This document shows positions 46,418-55,004 of a DNA stretch of 64,000 nt, in pieces (positions within the stretch are counted from its first letter, which is position 1; each line of letters begins with the position of its first letter). Position numbers and translations under genes: made by a program. Below the pieces are notes generated by a model, which was not told the DNA's origin, did not search any database, and saw only the letters and a program-made list of their open reading frames with translations. The DNA is from DASTFY01 sp963769115 (GTDB taxonomy: Bacteria; Actinomycetota; Acidimicrobiia; Acidimicrobiales; Ilumatobacteraceae): NCBI GenBank assembly GCA_963769115.1, contig CAVYKN010000010.1, positions 433,748-497,747 on the forward strand, read 5' to 3'.

Positions 46418-47122
46418 ATGCCTGATCAGCCACCCGCCCGACCCACTGCTCCGGGCCTGGCCGACCTGTTCAACATGATCGGGACGAACAACCCGATCTC
46501 GATGATGACCAAGTCCGCCGAGCAGTTCCGCACGGGGGTCACCGGCTTCATCGACGCCGTCCAGTCGTTCCGGCAGACCATGGACAACCTCAACGCCATG
46601 ACCCTGCGCATGAACCGCCTGCTCGACGACATGGAGGGCCCCATCCGGGCCGTCGTCCCCGAGATCACCAAGTCGGCGGACAGCGCGGCACGGATGATCG
46701 CCCTGATGCGAGGGCCGGTGGAGCGGGTCGCACCGGGGCTCGATCAGCTCGCCGAGCTGCTCTCGAACCCGGTCGTGGTCGATCTGCCGCGGCGCCTGTC
46801 CGAGACGCTCGACGTCATCTCATCCATCCCGAGGGCGCTCGGTCCCTTGGGTCAGATGGCCGAGCTGGCCGGCGGGCTCTTCGGCAACGCGCGCGGCTTC
46901 CCGGGAATGAGCCTGACCTCACGGCCCGCCACGCGTGCCGACGACGTGCCGGACGACGAGGACGAGCCGCCGCCCGCGGCCCCGGGCCCGCCGCCCAGGA
47001 AGGCCGCGGCCAAGAAGGCGGCACCGGCGAAGAAGGCCGCCCCCAAGAAGGGAACCGCCAAGAAGGCTGCGGCCAAGAAGTCCGCCGCGAAGAAGGCGGC
47101 GAAGCGCCCGAGCTCCCGCTAG
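46418..47122 (+). CDS. Helical protein with histone-H1-like Lys/Ala tail
   Basis: A 234-residue protein. The N-terminal part (about 15-155) is helical and amphipathic (SMMTKSAEQFRTGVTGFIDA, then VQSFRQTMDNLNAMTLRMNR), somewhat like phasin or DUF948 helices. The C-terminal 45 residues are K-K-A-A-A repeats (KKAAAKKSAAKKAAKRP), as in histone-H1-like and PhaF-type proteins that bind DNA non-specifically. The layout (phasin-like helix plus H1 tail) resembles granule-to-nucleoid linkers, but no PHA gene is nearby. It is convergent with the proA-like gene, whose end overlaps by four bases. Confidence 0.65.
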   Translation: MPDQPPARPTAPGLADLFNMIGTNNPISMMTKSAEQFRTGVTGFIDAVQSFRQTMDNLNAMTLRMNRLLDDMEGPIRAVVPEITKSADSAARMIALMRGPVERVAPGLDQLAELLSNPVVVDLPRRLSETLDVISSIPRALGPLGQMAELAGGLFGNARGFPGMSLTSRPATRADDVPDDEDEPPPAAPGPPPRKAAAKKAAPAKKAAPKKGTAKKAAAKKSAAKKAAKRPSSR

Positions 47123-48639
47123 CGGTGGAGGTCAGGGTCGTGCTGGAAGGCGCGGGTCCTGAGGGTGAACACCGAGTCGCCGGACAGCACGCCGCTGCGG
47201 GCCAGGAGGCGACCGTGCTGCCAGTTGGACAGTCCGAGCTCGGGGCGGTCCAGCGCGTACTGCCCGTCCACCCAGCGCGTGAAGCCATCACCGACGAAGG
47301 GCGCGTCGAGGCCTGACCAGAACGACTCCTGCTCGGCCGGGTCGTCCGACACCAGCGTCCCCACCAGACGTGGGCTGTGGCGGTTGAACAGGCCGACGGC
47401 GGCGTCCACGCTCTCGACGACGGCCAGCGTGACCTCCGGGCTGCCCTCCCATTCCCACTCGCGCCCGAGCTCGTCCGACGCCAACACCTCGGCCTGCGGC
47501 TCGACCACCGGTCCCTCGGCTCGCTGGACCTCGACCGTGCGTTCGAACCACGTCCTCGGCAGATGCGACTCGCTTCCCTCCACGACATGCAGCTTGGGAG
47601 CAGCTCCCCGCCTCTCCCCCGCCGCCCCCAGTGCCGTCAGGAACCGAGGGATCAGCGCCTGCGCTCGATCGTTGACTATGCAACAGACGTTCAGCGTGTT
47701 GCACACCTTCCGGTCGAGTGATTGGTAGACGGTGCGCTCGAAGCGCTCGGCGTCCGCACCGGTCCCCGCGACGAGCCACGCTCCCCCGGTGCCGTGCAGG
47801 CTGACGGGCACACCGGCCTGTCGCGCCACCGCGCCGAGCTGGGCCACGGCCGGGCCCGACCCGCGGGCGACCGCGAGGGCCAGGAGCGGATGTGAGAACA
47901 GCGCGAAGCCGCCCGCCCGTGAGGGCGCGGCGAGGAGCCTGACGGCGCCGTTGGGCAGACCGGCGGCGGCCAGCGCGGGCACGAGCGCCCCCTCCTCGAT
48001 GGCCATAGCCGTGCGCAGGGCATCGCTCCCGATGCGGAACACCACCGTGTTCCCGTTGCGCAGCACTCCCGTGGCGTCGGCGAAGACGTTGGGGCGGCCC
48101 TCGAACACGAACCCGACCACACCGAGCGGGCTCCGCCGCTGCTCCACCCGCCAGCCCGGGTGGTCGATCCGCTCCACGACGGCGTCCCGCCCCGACGGCA
48201 GGTCGCGCCACGTGCGCAGGCCCGACACCATGTCCGCCCGCATCGACGGCGACAGCACCAGGCGCGTGCTGCTGCGGCCCATCTCCTTGGCCCGCTCGAC
48301 GTCCTCGGCGTTGGCGACGGCGATCGGCCCGAACACACCGTCGTCCTCGAGGCGTCGGGCGAACTCCTCGTAGAACTGGGTGATGGCGGCATCCCCAACA
48401 CCGGCCATGTCGAGGAACGCGCCATGGGCCGCGGTCACCGCCTGATCGGCCAGCGCATGGTCGGCGGCCGGCACGTGCAGCAGCGCGCCCGTCTCCTGCA
48501 CGACGACCAGGCGGTCACCGGGCGCGAAGGCGGCGGCCAGGTCCGGAGGCACGGTCGTCGTGCGGTCCCCACCGAACACGATCACCTGCCCGGGCTCCAG
48601 GCGCTCGAGGCGGCCCGCGGTCGGTCCGCTCGCGGTCAT
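47119..48639 (-). CDS. proA: ProA-like aldehyde dehydrogenase (putative glutamate-5-semialdehyde dehydrogenase)
   Basis: A 506-residue member of the NAD(P)-dependent aldehyde dehydrogenase superfamily. VVGFVFEGRPNVFADATGVL, then LRNGNTVVFRIGSDAL, is the ProA-type cofactor loop, and the catalytic Cys is in DRKVCNTLNVCCIV. ProA makes glutamate semialdehyde in proline synthesis. Points against a standard ProA: about 80 extra residues, mainly an N-terminal extension, and a diverged middle (ARGSGPAVAQLGAV in place of the usual IPRGG). The start overlaps the gcvT stop (TGATG), and no proB is adjacent. The substrate is therefore uncertain. Confidence 0.72.
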   Translation of the reverse strand: MTASGPTAGRLERLEPGQVIVFGGDRTTTVPPDLAAAFAPGDRLVVVQETGALLHVPAADHALADQAVTAAHGAFLDMAGVGDAAITQFYEEFARRLEDDGVFGPIAVANAEDVERAKEMGRSSTRLVLSPSMRADMVSGLRTWRDLPSGRDAVVERIDHPGWRVEQRRSPLGVVGFVFEGRPNVFADATGVLRNGNTVVFRIGSDALRTAMAIEEGALVPALAAAGLPNGAVRLLAAPSRAGGFALFSHPLLALAVARGSGPAVAQLGAVARQAGVPVSLHGTGGAWLVAGTGADAERFERTVYQSLDRKVCNTLNVCCIVNDRAQALIPRFLTALGAAGERRGAAPKLHVVEGSESHLPRTWFERTVEVQRAEGPVVEPQAEVLASDELGREWEWEGSPEVTLAVVESVDAAVGLFNRHSPRLVGTLVSDDPAEQESFWSGLDAPFVGDGFTRWVDGQYALDRPELGLSNWQHGRLLARSGVLSGDSVFTLRTRAFQHDPDLHR

Positions 48640-49694
48640 CAGCCCGAGTGGACGAACGGCGTGGCGACGACGGTGCCCGGGAGGGCCGTGCCACGGAGAT
48701 CGACCTCCACCGCGGCGCCGTCCTCGACGCCCGGCGGCAGGAAGGCCAGAGCGATGCCGTGCCCGAGCACCGGGGAGAAGTTGCCGCTCGTGGTCTCCCC
48801 CGCCACCTGACCGCCGACGACGACCGGGCACTCCGCCCGCGGCGGCCGCCGACCCTCGGTGGCGATGCCGCGCAGCTGCCTGGCCACGCCGCGCTCCTTC
48901 TCGGCCGCCAGCGCCTCCCGACCCCGGAACGTCGGCTTGGTCCAGGACACCACCCAGCCCAACCCGGCCTGCAACGGCGTGATGCCCGGCCCCAACTCGT
49001 GACCGTGGAGCGGGAGGCCGGCCTCCAGGCGCAACGTGTCACGGGCCCCGAGGCCCGCGGGGTGCACCCCGGCCTCGAGCAGGGCACGCCACAGGTCGGG
49101 TGCCGCCTCGGCCGGCACGGCGACCTCCACGCCCGGCTCGCCCGTGTAGCCGGTGCCGGCGACGGTGCACGGCGTGCCTCGCCACGTTGTCTCGGCGACG
49201 CGGAACCGGCCCACCGCCGCCGCCTCGGGGAAGACGACCTCGAGCCGGCGGCGGGCGTCCGGGCCCTGCACGGCGAGCACGGCTCGGCTTTCGGTCACGT
49301 CCTCGCCCCCAACCGCGGCCCGGACGCGGTCCGTGTTGGAGGCGTTCGGCATCACATCGAAGACGTCACCCTCGCGCCACCACACGATGAGGTCGTCGAG
49401 CACCGACGCGTCCTCCGCATCCAGGAGGTGGGTGTACTGGGCGCGGCCGGGGGCGATCTTGTCGAGATCGTTCGTCAGCTCGGCCTGCAGCGCGTCGTGG
49501 GCCGCCGCGCCCTCGATGCGCACGGTGCCCAGGTGGCTCACGTCGAAGACGACAGCGTCGCGGCGGCAGGCCAGGTGCTCCTCGATCGTGCCCGCGGGAT
49601 AGGCCAGCGGCATCTCCCACCCGCCGAACGGCACCATCTTGGCGCCGAGGGTCCGATGCTCGGCGTCGAGCGGCGACCGCTTGGGTCCGTTCAT
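48639..49694 (-). CDS. gcvT: Aminomethyltransferase (glycine cleavage T-protein)
   Basis: A 351-residue T-protein that transfers the aminomethyl carbon from lipoyl-GcvH to tetrahydrofolate and releases ammonia. The N-terminus LDAEHRTLGAKMVPFGGWEM is diagnostic, VFDVSHLGTVRIEG carries the conserved Asp, and GYTGEPGVEVAVPAEAA and GLGARDTLRLEAGLPLHGHE are further family blocks. The ATG at 49694 is chosen because homology starts there; a GTG at 49712 would overlap the MerR stop. It sits in an operon with MerR upstream and the ProA-like gene downstream, separate from gcvP. Confidence 0.92.
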   Translation of the reverse strand: MNGPKRSPLDAEHRTLGAKMVPFGGWEMPLAYPAGTIEEHLACRRDAVVFDVSHLGTVRIEGAAAHDALQAELTNDLDKIAPGRAQYTHLLDAEDASVLDDLIVWWREGDVFDVMPNASNTDRVRAAVGGEDVTESRAVLAVQGPDARRRLEVVFPEAAAVGRFRVAETTWRGTPCTVAGTGYTGEPGVEVAVPAEAAPDLWRALLEAGVHPAGLGARDTLRLEAGLPLHGHELGPGITPLQAGLGWVVSWTKPTFRGREALAAEKERGVARQLRGIATEGRRPPRAECPVVVGGQVAGETTSGNFSPVLGHGIALAFLPPGVEDGAAVEVDLRGTALPGTVVATPFVHSG

Positions 49695-49708
49695 CGCACC
49701 AACAGGGC

Positions 49709-50209
49709 TCACGGAGCGGGAACGGCGCTGGCCACCTCGCCCCCGACGTCAGGGGCCGGAGTCTCAGTTGCGTGGGCCGCCGCCATACGAGGGTGGATGG
49801 CCACGATCCCCTCGTCGAGCTCCTCCTTCACCCCGGCCAGGGGCAGCACGTTGAGGACGCCCTGCCCGCGCTGCAGCACGGTGATGAGGTCGTCACCGTC
49901 GCACAGCAGCACGTCATTGCCGGAGATGACCAGGTGGGCCGACGCGACGTCGGTGTTCATGTGCTCGCGCAGGTAGGTGAACACCTCCCGCACGCTCTCC
50001 AGGCGGATGCCGGCGTCGATCAGCTTCTTCACGACCTTCAGCTCGAGCAGGTCGCGATACGAGTACCGCCGGCGGCTGCCGCTGCCCGTGGCGTCCGCCA
50101 GCGACGGCCGGATCAGGTTGGTGCGGGCCCAGTAGTCCAGCTGGCGATAGCTGATGCCCACGACCTGGGCCGTGCGGGTCCCGCTGAAGCCTTCCTCGTC
50201 CACGACCAT
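49709..50209 (-). CDS. MerR-family transcriptional regulator
   Basis: A 166-residue regulator. The N-terminal MerR winged helix (SGTRTAQVVGISYRQLDYWA, then RTNLIRPSLADATGSGSRRR and YSYRDLLELKVVKKLIDAGI) is followed by a short helix (RLESVREVFTYLREH) and a small C-terminal domain without Cys, so it is not a metal sensor. Related actinobacterial MerR proteins are typically linked to glycine cleavage or GarA loci. Its stop nearly abuts gcvT, so it is in the same operon. Confidence 0.85.
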   Translation of the reverse strand: MVVDEEGFSGTRTAQVVGISYRQLDYWARTNLIRPSLADATGSGSRRRYSYRDLLELKVVKKLIDAGIRLESVREVFTYLREHMNTDVASAHLVISGNDVLLCDGDDLITVLQRGQGVLNVLPLAGVKEELDEGIVAIHPRMAAAHATETPAPDVGGEVASAVPAP

Positions 50210-50318
50210 CCCGTGCGCTCCTCGGCTCGTCCGCCCGCACCACAGCGCGGTAGTTACGCCGGTGTGGTCGGGGACCCAGCGTAGGAAGTCCCGCGCCCCC
50301 GGTCAATCACCGCGCGGT

Positions 50319-52019
50319 TCAGGACTGGTTCAGGCCCCGCCGAAGTCCTCGGGCTTGAGCCGGTGAGGTGACGACCGGAAGGACCACCCGAGAGGCCGAC
50401 AGGTCGATCGTCCGGTGCGACGGCAGCATCCGCGTCGACGTGGCCGGCTCGTCACCGGTTCCCAGGTTGCGCTCCCAACGAGGATGCGAGCCCCCCGCGA
50501 CGGTCAGCCGGATCCGGCTTCCCCGCGCGAACCGGTGCGCGATCGGGTCGAGCTCCAACCGGACCAGATCGGTGGGCGACGACGGGTCGAGCCGCAGCAT
50601 CCCGTCGGCGATGTTCCGCGAGCGACCTTTGGCGTCGACCTCCGAGAGCCGGACGAACAGGTCGGCGAACGGGTTGTCGGAGCCATGACCCACCTCCGCG
50701 ACAGGGGTGCCGGCAACCTCGAGCTCGGCGGTCAACGGCTCGGACGTGAAGGTCAGCAGATCCGATCGCTTGGCCAAGTCACTGTCGTCCTTCCAGCCCG
50801 CAGCGAAGGTATTCGCCATGCTGACGTAGGCCCCGCCGTACGTCGGGGTCGGGTCGGCCGGGTCATAGGTGAACTCGGCAATGGTTCCCGCATCGGCCGG
50901 CTGCGCGCCGAGGACGTTGCCGGCGCCCGGATAGAAAGTCTGCTCAGTAGTCGCAGGCGGCCACGCCGGAAGCCCCCGCCATCCTCCGCCCGGTCCGTTC
51001 ACGAACACGTTGACCGGCGTGGTGCGACGCGAGCCGCCCGATCCGGCCAGATGCTCGTCCAACCACTCGATGGCCTCGGGGAGGAGGACCTGGCCGCCCT
51101 TGGCGCCTCCCTCGGCGTGTGTCCATGGACCCATGGTGAGGGCGACGTCGGCGCCCCGATCGGCGAGCCGTGCGTACGCCGCGACGGTCTGGCGGAGGAA
51201 GCCGTCTTGCCAGCCGCCTTGGAGGAGTACCGGGATCTTCACCTGCTCCAGGGCCGGCGTGAAGTTGGCGTTCGTCCAGAGCGGGTCGCCCAAGTCGCGC
51301 CGGCTGATCCACTCGCGGTACCAGGGCGCTGCGCCGTGCAGCAGCTCATCGTCTGCCGCAGTCAGCGGCAAGCGGTCCATCGCCTGCCTGATCTGGTTCC
51401 GGGAGAAGAGGATCGCCGTCATGCGACGCAGGATCGGGTCCTCCTGGTGCGTGATGACGAAGGACCACTCGAACAACGTGCTCAGGTGGAAGGCCCCAGT
51501 GCCAAGAGCGAACGCGGAAAAGTCATAGGGTCCGCAAGCGATCACCGCAGCTTTCATCTCTGGCGGCGGATCCATCAGTAGCGCCCACTGCACGAAACCG
51601 AGGTACGAGTACCCCTGGGTGGCGAAGCGACCGTCGAACCACGGCCGCTCGCGCATCCAGGCGACGATGTCCGCAGCGTCGTCGGCCTCCTGCGCGAACG
51701 GCTCGAAGGTTCCGCCTGACCCGAAGGTGCCGCGACACTTGACCAGCAGGACCCGGTAGCCGCTCCGGGCCATGAACCCGCCGGTCATGGCCTGTCCGAC
51801 CATGTTGATGCCGTACGGGGAGGTGACGAGCACCGTCCCCGACGCCTTTCCCTTCGGCTCCAAGAGGTTCGCGAGCAGCTCGACGCCATCTCGCATCGGG
51901 ATCCGGACGTCGTAGGACGTCGTGTAGTCGGTCCTCGGTGCGGGCAACTTCTTGTGCTTCCCCCACTGCCAGTCGACGAATCGTTGACCGAGCGTTCGGT
52001 TCTTCGCCTGTTGGTTCAT
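50319..52019 (-). CDS. CocE/NonD family hydrolase (X-Pro dipeptidyl-peptidase S15-like)
   Basis: A 566-residue alpha/beta hydrolase. The nucleophile Ser138 is in ATQGYSYLGFVQWALL. The N-terminal TTSYDVRIPMRDGVELLANL and CRGTFGSGGTFEPF are typical of CocE/NonD esterases, and a C-terminal jelly-roll domain follows (SVANTFAAGWKDDSD through SRIRLTVAGGSHPRWERN). Substrates in the family include cocaine-like esters, glutaryl and cephalosporin side chains, and X-Pro peptides; none can be specified. No signal peptide is seen. GAGGGA lies close before the ATG. Confidence 0.85.
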   Translation of the reverse strand: MNQQAKNRTLGQRFVDWQWGKHKKLPAPRTDYTTSYDVRIPMRDGVELLANLLEPKGKASGTVLVTSPYGINMVGQAMTGGFMARSGYRVLLVKCRGTFGSGGTFEPFAQEADDAADIVAWMRERPWFDGRFATQGYSYLGFVQWALLMDPPPEMKAAVIACGPYDFSAFALGTGAFHLSTLFEWSFVITHQEDPILRRMTAILFSRNQIRQAMDRLPLTAADDELLHGAAPWYREWISRRDLGDPLWTNANFTPALEQVKIPVLLQGGWQDGFLRQTVAAYARLADRGADVALTMGPWTHAEGGAKGGQVLLPEAIEWLDEHLAGSGGSRRTTPVNVFVNGPGGGWRGLPAWPPATTEQTFYPGAGNVLGAQPADAGTIAEFTYDPADPTPTYGGAYVSMANTFAAGWKDDSDLAKRSDLLTFTSEPLTAELEVAGTPVAEVGHGSDNPFADLFVRLSEVDAKGRSRNIADGMLRLDPSSPTDLVRLELDPIAHRFARGSRIRLTVAGGSHPRWERNLGTGDEPATSTRMLPSHRTIDLSASRVVLPVVTSPAQARGLRRGLNQS

Positions 52020-52024
52020 CTGGT

Positions 52025-52058
52025 CCCTCTCAATCGAGGGATCGGGATGTCGATCCCG
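52025..52058. promoter_or_regulatory. Two adjacent small inverted repeats upstream of the CocE gene
   Basis: CCCTC-N6-GAGGG (52025-52040) and CGGGAT-N4-ATCCCG (52043-52058) lie immediately upstream of the start codon, the first overlapping the ribosome-binding region. Possible operator or translational control. The remaining gap to 52191 shows nothing else. Confidence 0.35.
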
Positions 52059-52191
52059 TCATGGCTGGCATCGGGCCACAACCGGAAGGTCCTGGAACTA
52101 GGCCCTCGGCGAACCGGGTCGCTGAAGCGGTGCGGTGAGCGAGGCGGCATGCGCGATCGCGATTGCTTCGGCGTTGCTGTTCGGCTGATCC

Positions 52192-52932
52192 TCAGGTCAG
52201 CCTGTCGGACCGGCCGGCTTCGATGCGGGACCATTGGGCGATCGGGCGTCCATTCGTACGCCAGACCTCGGGGTTCTTGGCGTCACCCCAAGGTTGGGGC
52301 CAGCCGTCGGGGGATTGCTCCCATGTCTCCTGGCGTCCGTAGACGGTCATGTCCAGCAGCCCGTGAGTGGGCGCCATGATCTCGACGCCGCGACCGCCGG
52401 TGTAGTACGTCTCGAACATCCGCTCGCCGTCGCGGACGTAGAAGACGAGGTGATGGCGCTGCCAGTCACGACCCTCCAGGAGTTGCGGTGCCGTCTTTTC
52501 GACCGAGTACCACGGCATGTCCAAGCCCAGGAAGTCCCGGTAGCGGACGCTCTCCTCGTACGGACCCTTGCAGAGCGTGGCGTACGTGGCGTCGCGGGAG
52601 TGGATGTAGGACAGCTCGCGAACCTGGCTGTTGAAGAACGTGCAGCCCTCGCATTGCCCCGCGGCGGGTCGGCCGGGCCACCAGGCGTGGAAGTACGCGA
52701 TGAGCTGCTTGCGACCTTCGAAGACGTCGAGGATCGTGATCGGTCCGTCAGGACCGATGACCTCGATAGTGGCGTCGACCTCCACCATCGGCAGCCGCCG
52801 GCGCGCCGCCGCAATCGCGTCCCCTTCGCGGGTGTGCGCCTTCTCCCGTGCGAACAGTGCTTCCCGCGCCTCCTGCCAGGCCTTTCTGTCCACCACGGGC
52901 GGGTAGGACGGGCTGGGTGATTGGTCGTTCAT
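52192..52932 (-). CDS. DUF899 family thioredoxin-fold protein
   Basis: A 246-residue DUF899 protein. The family signature is seen in REALFAREKAHTREGDAIAA, RRRLPMVEVDATIEVIGPDG, AYFHAWWPGR and QCEGCTFFNSQVRELSYIHS (with a C-x2-C), then LDMPWYSVEK and LVFYVRDGERMFETYYTGGR. The family is thioredoxin-like and often found in environmental bacteria; its function is not established. The ATG at 52932 is chosen because GGAGGC lies 5 nt upstream. Confidence 0.85.
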   Translation of the reverse strand: MNDQSPSPSYPPVVDRKAWQEAREALFAREKAHTREGDAIAAARRRLPMVEVDATIEVIGPDGPITILDVFEGRKQLIAYFHAWWPGRPAAGQCEGCTFFNSQVRELSYIHSRDATYATLCKGPYEESVRYRDFLGLDMPWYSVEKTAPQLLEGRDWQRHHLVFYVRDGERMFETYYTGGRGVEIMAPTHGLLDMTVYGRQETWEQSPDGWPQPWGDAKNPEVWRTNGRPIAQWSRIEAGRSDRLT

Positions 52933-53025
52933 GATCGCCTCCGTGCGGTCGTTGCGGCGTGCCCATCGACGAATGGTGTGCATGATGCTCGTTGCGGCGC
53001 TCTTGCGACGAGTGCCGATCGCCAG

Positions 53026-53865
53026 TTATGGACCGCGTCGATCGGGGGCCAGCTCGCCGAAGTAGTAGGAGGCAGTAACGCCACCATCGATGAGGAAGTC
53101 GCTGCCGGTGATGAACGCGCCGTCAGCGCCGAGGACGAGAGCGGCGAGAGCGGCGATCTCGTCGGGGGTGCCTGCTCGTGCGGCGGGGCTGAGTTGGATC
53201 ATGCGGCGGTATCCTTCGCCGCGAGGCCCTGACAGCTCGTCCCTAGCCAGAGGCGTGATGACGATGCCGGGGCTGATGGTGTTGACCCGTGCGCCACGCT
53301 TCGCCCAGCGGACCGCTTCGGCCATGACGCGAAGCGAGTTGGCCCGCTTGGCGAGTTGATATGCGTGCAGCGAGTCGGTGACGCGGTCGGGCTGGAGCAT
53401 GGGTAGTGCGAGCAGGTCGTCGGCCCGGGTGGTCGCGAGCGCCTCGTTCTCCTCGGGGCGGAGGGCAGGAAGTCGATGGCCTGACTGTGAGGCGATGACG
53501 ACGGCTGCCCCGCCAGGGGCCACGACTTCGCCGAACTCCTCCAGGACCAGGGCAGTTCCGTAGAGGTCGACGGCGAGGATGGTGGCTGGCGGCGCCTGGC
53601 TGGGTGAGACGCCCGCAGCGTGGATCACGGTGACGATGTTGCCCAGAGCAGCCGCGGCGACGACCAACGCGTGAACCGACCTACGCGTCGAGACGTCGAC
53701 CGTCGCGATGCTCACATCGAACCCGGCGTCGCGCATCACGTCGGCCGCTGCCGCAGCATTGCCCTCGCGCAGGTCGGCGAGCAGAACGTGCTTGCCTGCG
53801 CTCACGCGACGAGCGATCGCCTGACCGATGGAGCCAGCTCCGATGACGACCACTACCTCGCTCAA
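53026..53865 (-). CDS. Short-chain dehydrogenase/reductase
   Basis: A 279-residue classical SDR. The cofactor motif is VVVVIGAGSIGQAIARRV (G-x3-G-x-G) with LLADLREGN, whose Asp favours NAD(H). HAAGVSPSQAP is the N-A-A-G equivalent, and the catalytic Tyr and Lys are in SLHAYQLAKRANSLRVMAEA. The C-terminal GSDFLIDGGVTASYYFGE closes the fold. The substrate is unknown. The start is TTG 53865 or GTG 53853; TTG gives the usual short N-terminus. Confidence 0.85.
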   Translation of the reverse strand: MSEVVVVIGAGSIGQAIARRVSAGKHVLLADLREGNAAAAADVMRDAGFDVSIATVDVSTRRSVHALVVAAAALGNIVTVIHAAGVSPSQAPPATILAVDLYGTALVLEEFGEVVAPGGAAVVIASQSGHRLPALRPEENEALATTRADDLLALPMLQPDRVTDSLHAYQLAKRANSLRVMAEAVRWAKRGARVNTISPGIVITPLARDELSGPRGEGYRRMIQLSPAARAGTPDEIAALAALVLGADGAFITGSDFLIDGGVTASYYFGELAPDRRGP

Positions 53866-53969
53866 GGCACCCTCAGCACCACTCTGTCCATCGGCGCATA
53901 TTGCCCGATCTGTAGCCGCCCAAGAACGCCGGCTCCGAGGCACGCGCGACGCGAGAGTGCGCCGGCACG

Positions 53970-54719
53970 CTAGGCCAGGAAGGACCCGACGAGCGCCCGA
54001 AGCTGCTCCGATCGCTGCATGACCTCGGTGTGCTTCGTGCCCGGTAGGACCGCCAGGCGGCAGTCGGGGAAAAGGTCGAGCATCTCGGCGGCGTGGTCGA
54101 GGCGGACGAAGTCCTGGTCGCCAATCACGAGGAACGTGGGGGCGGTAACCGAGCGGATCTCGTCGTCGGTCCAGCCGGGCCAATCGTGGACGACCGGCTG
54201 CATCCGCTCGAGGAACGGGAGGAAGTCGTGGGGGTCGGGCGCCACCGCCTCATAGGCGGCTTGCCAGGCCGCGAACTCCTGCTCGCTGGGCAGGCGGGGA
54301 TCGTCCTGCTCCGGTGCCGTGATCTCCGGGTGGTAGCCATCGGGCCGGATGTTGACGGCGGCGAGCACGAGACGCCGGACCGTCGAGGGGTGCCTGACGG
54401 CGACGCCCGTCGCCGTCAGGGCGCCGAGGCTGAAGCCCCAGAGGTCGGCCGGTCCGCCGCCGGCCACCCGGTCCACGAGCTCGGCGACGTCGTCGGCGAA
54501 GCGCTCGATCGACATGGGCCGGCCGGTGTCGGGCGTGTGGCCGTGGCCCTGAAGCTCGACCCCGATCACTCGGCGGCCCTGCGCGAGCCACGGCAGCACG
54601 TCGCCGAAGCTGCCGCTGAAGGTGAGGATCCCACCGTGGAGGGCGACGAGCGGCGGCCCGTCGGGGTCGCCGTGCTCCTCGTACCAGATGGGAACGCCGT
54701 CGATCTCCTCGTGAGGCAT
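53970..54719 (-). CDS. Alpha/beta hydrolase
   Basis: A 249-residue hydrolase. LVALHGGILTFSGSFGDVLP provides the HGG oxyanion region, the nucleophile Ser is in DLWGFSLGALTATGVAVRHP, and the acid Asp and His fit LVIGDQDFVRLDHAAEM and LPGTKHTEVMQRSEQL. It is similar to small cytoplasmic esterases and lactonases. An ATG start, no signal peptide. It lies beside an integrase remnant, so it may belong to an acquired segment. Confidence 0.83.
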   Translation of the reverse strand: MPHEEIDGVPIWYEEHGDPDGPPLVALHGGILTFSGSFGDVLPWLAQGRRVIGVELQGHGHTPDTGRPMSIERFADDVAELVDRVAGGGPADLWGFSLGALTATGVAVRHPSTVRRLVLAAVNIRPDGYHPEITAPEQDDPRLPSEQEFAAWQAAYEAVAPDPHDFLPFLERMQPVVHDWPGWTDDEIRSVTAPTFLVIGDQDFVRLDHAAEMLDLFPDCRLAVLPGTKHTEVMQRSEQLRALVGSFLA

Positions 54720-54760
54720 CGTCCCATGATGTCAGTGTTCTGGTGTCCCCCGCCGTGGCC

Positions 54761-54865
54761 CCGAACGAGCAAGACGTGTATCGCTGTCCGCAAGCGGTGG
54801 TCGTCATCCGGGAGCAGGTGGCTGTATGTCGCCCAGAGGGTGGCCGCATCCATGCCGGCGGCCCC
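54761..54865 (-). pseudogene. Remnant of a tyrosine recombinase/integrase C-terminus
   Basis: About 32 codons (MDAATLWATYSHLLPDDDHR, then LRTAIHVLLVR) match the extreme C-terminal end of phage-type integrases, which ends T-L-x-x-Y-S-H-L-x-P-D and contains the catalytic Tyr. No upstream recombinase core is found in any frame. It is therefore a decayed scar of a past integration. The surrounding gap 54720-55004 holds nothing else. Confidence 0.6.
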
Positions 54866-55004
54866 ATCGGGCCGGTGGCCGTTTCACGCGCCTTATGCGG
54901 GACAGCGGAGCGAAAGCCGCCGGCTCTCCAGGATCTGACGTCGAGGGCAGTTCTCATGGGGAACGGAACGTGCTGACGCGGGCTTGTGGCGGCGATGTCG
55001 CCGG

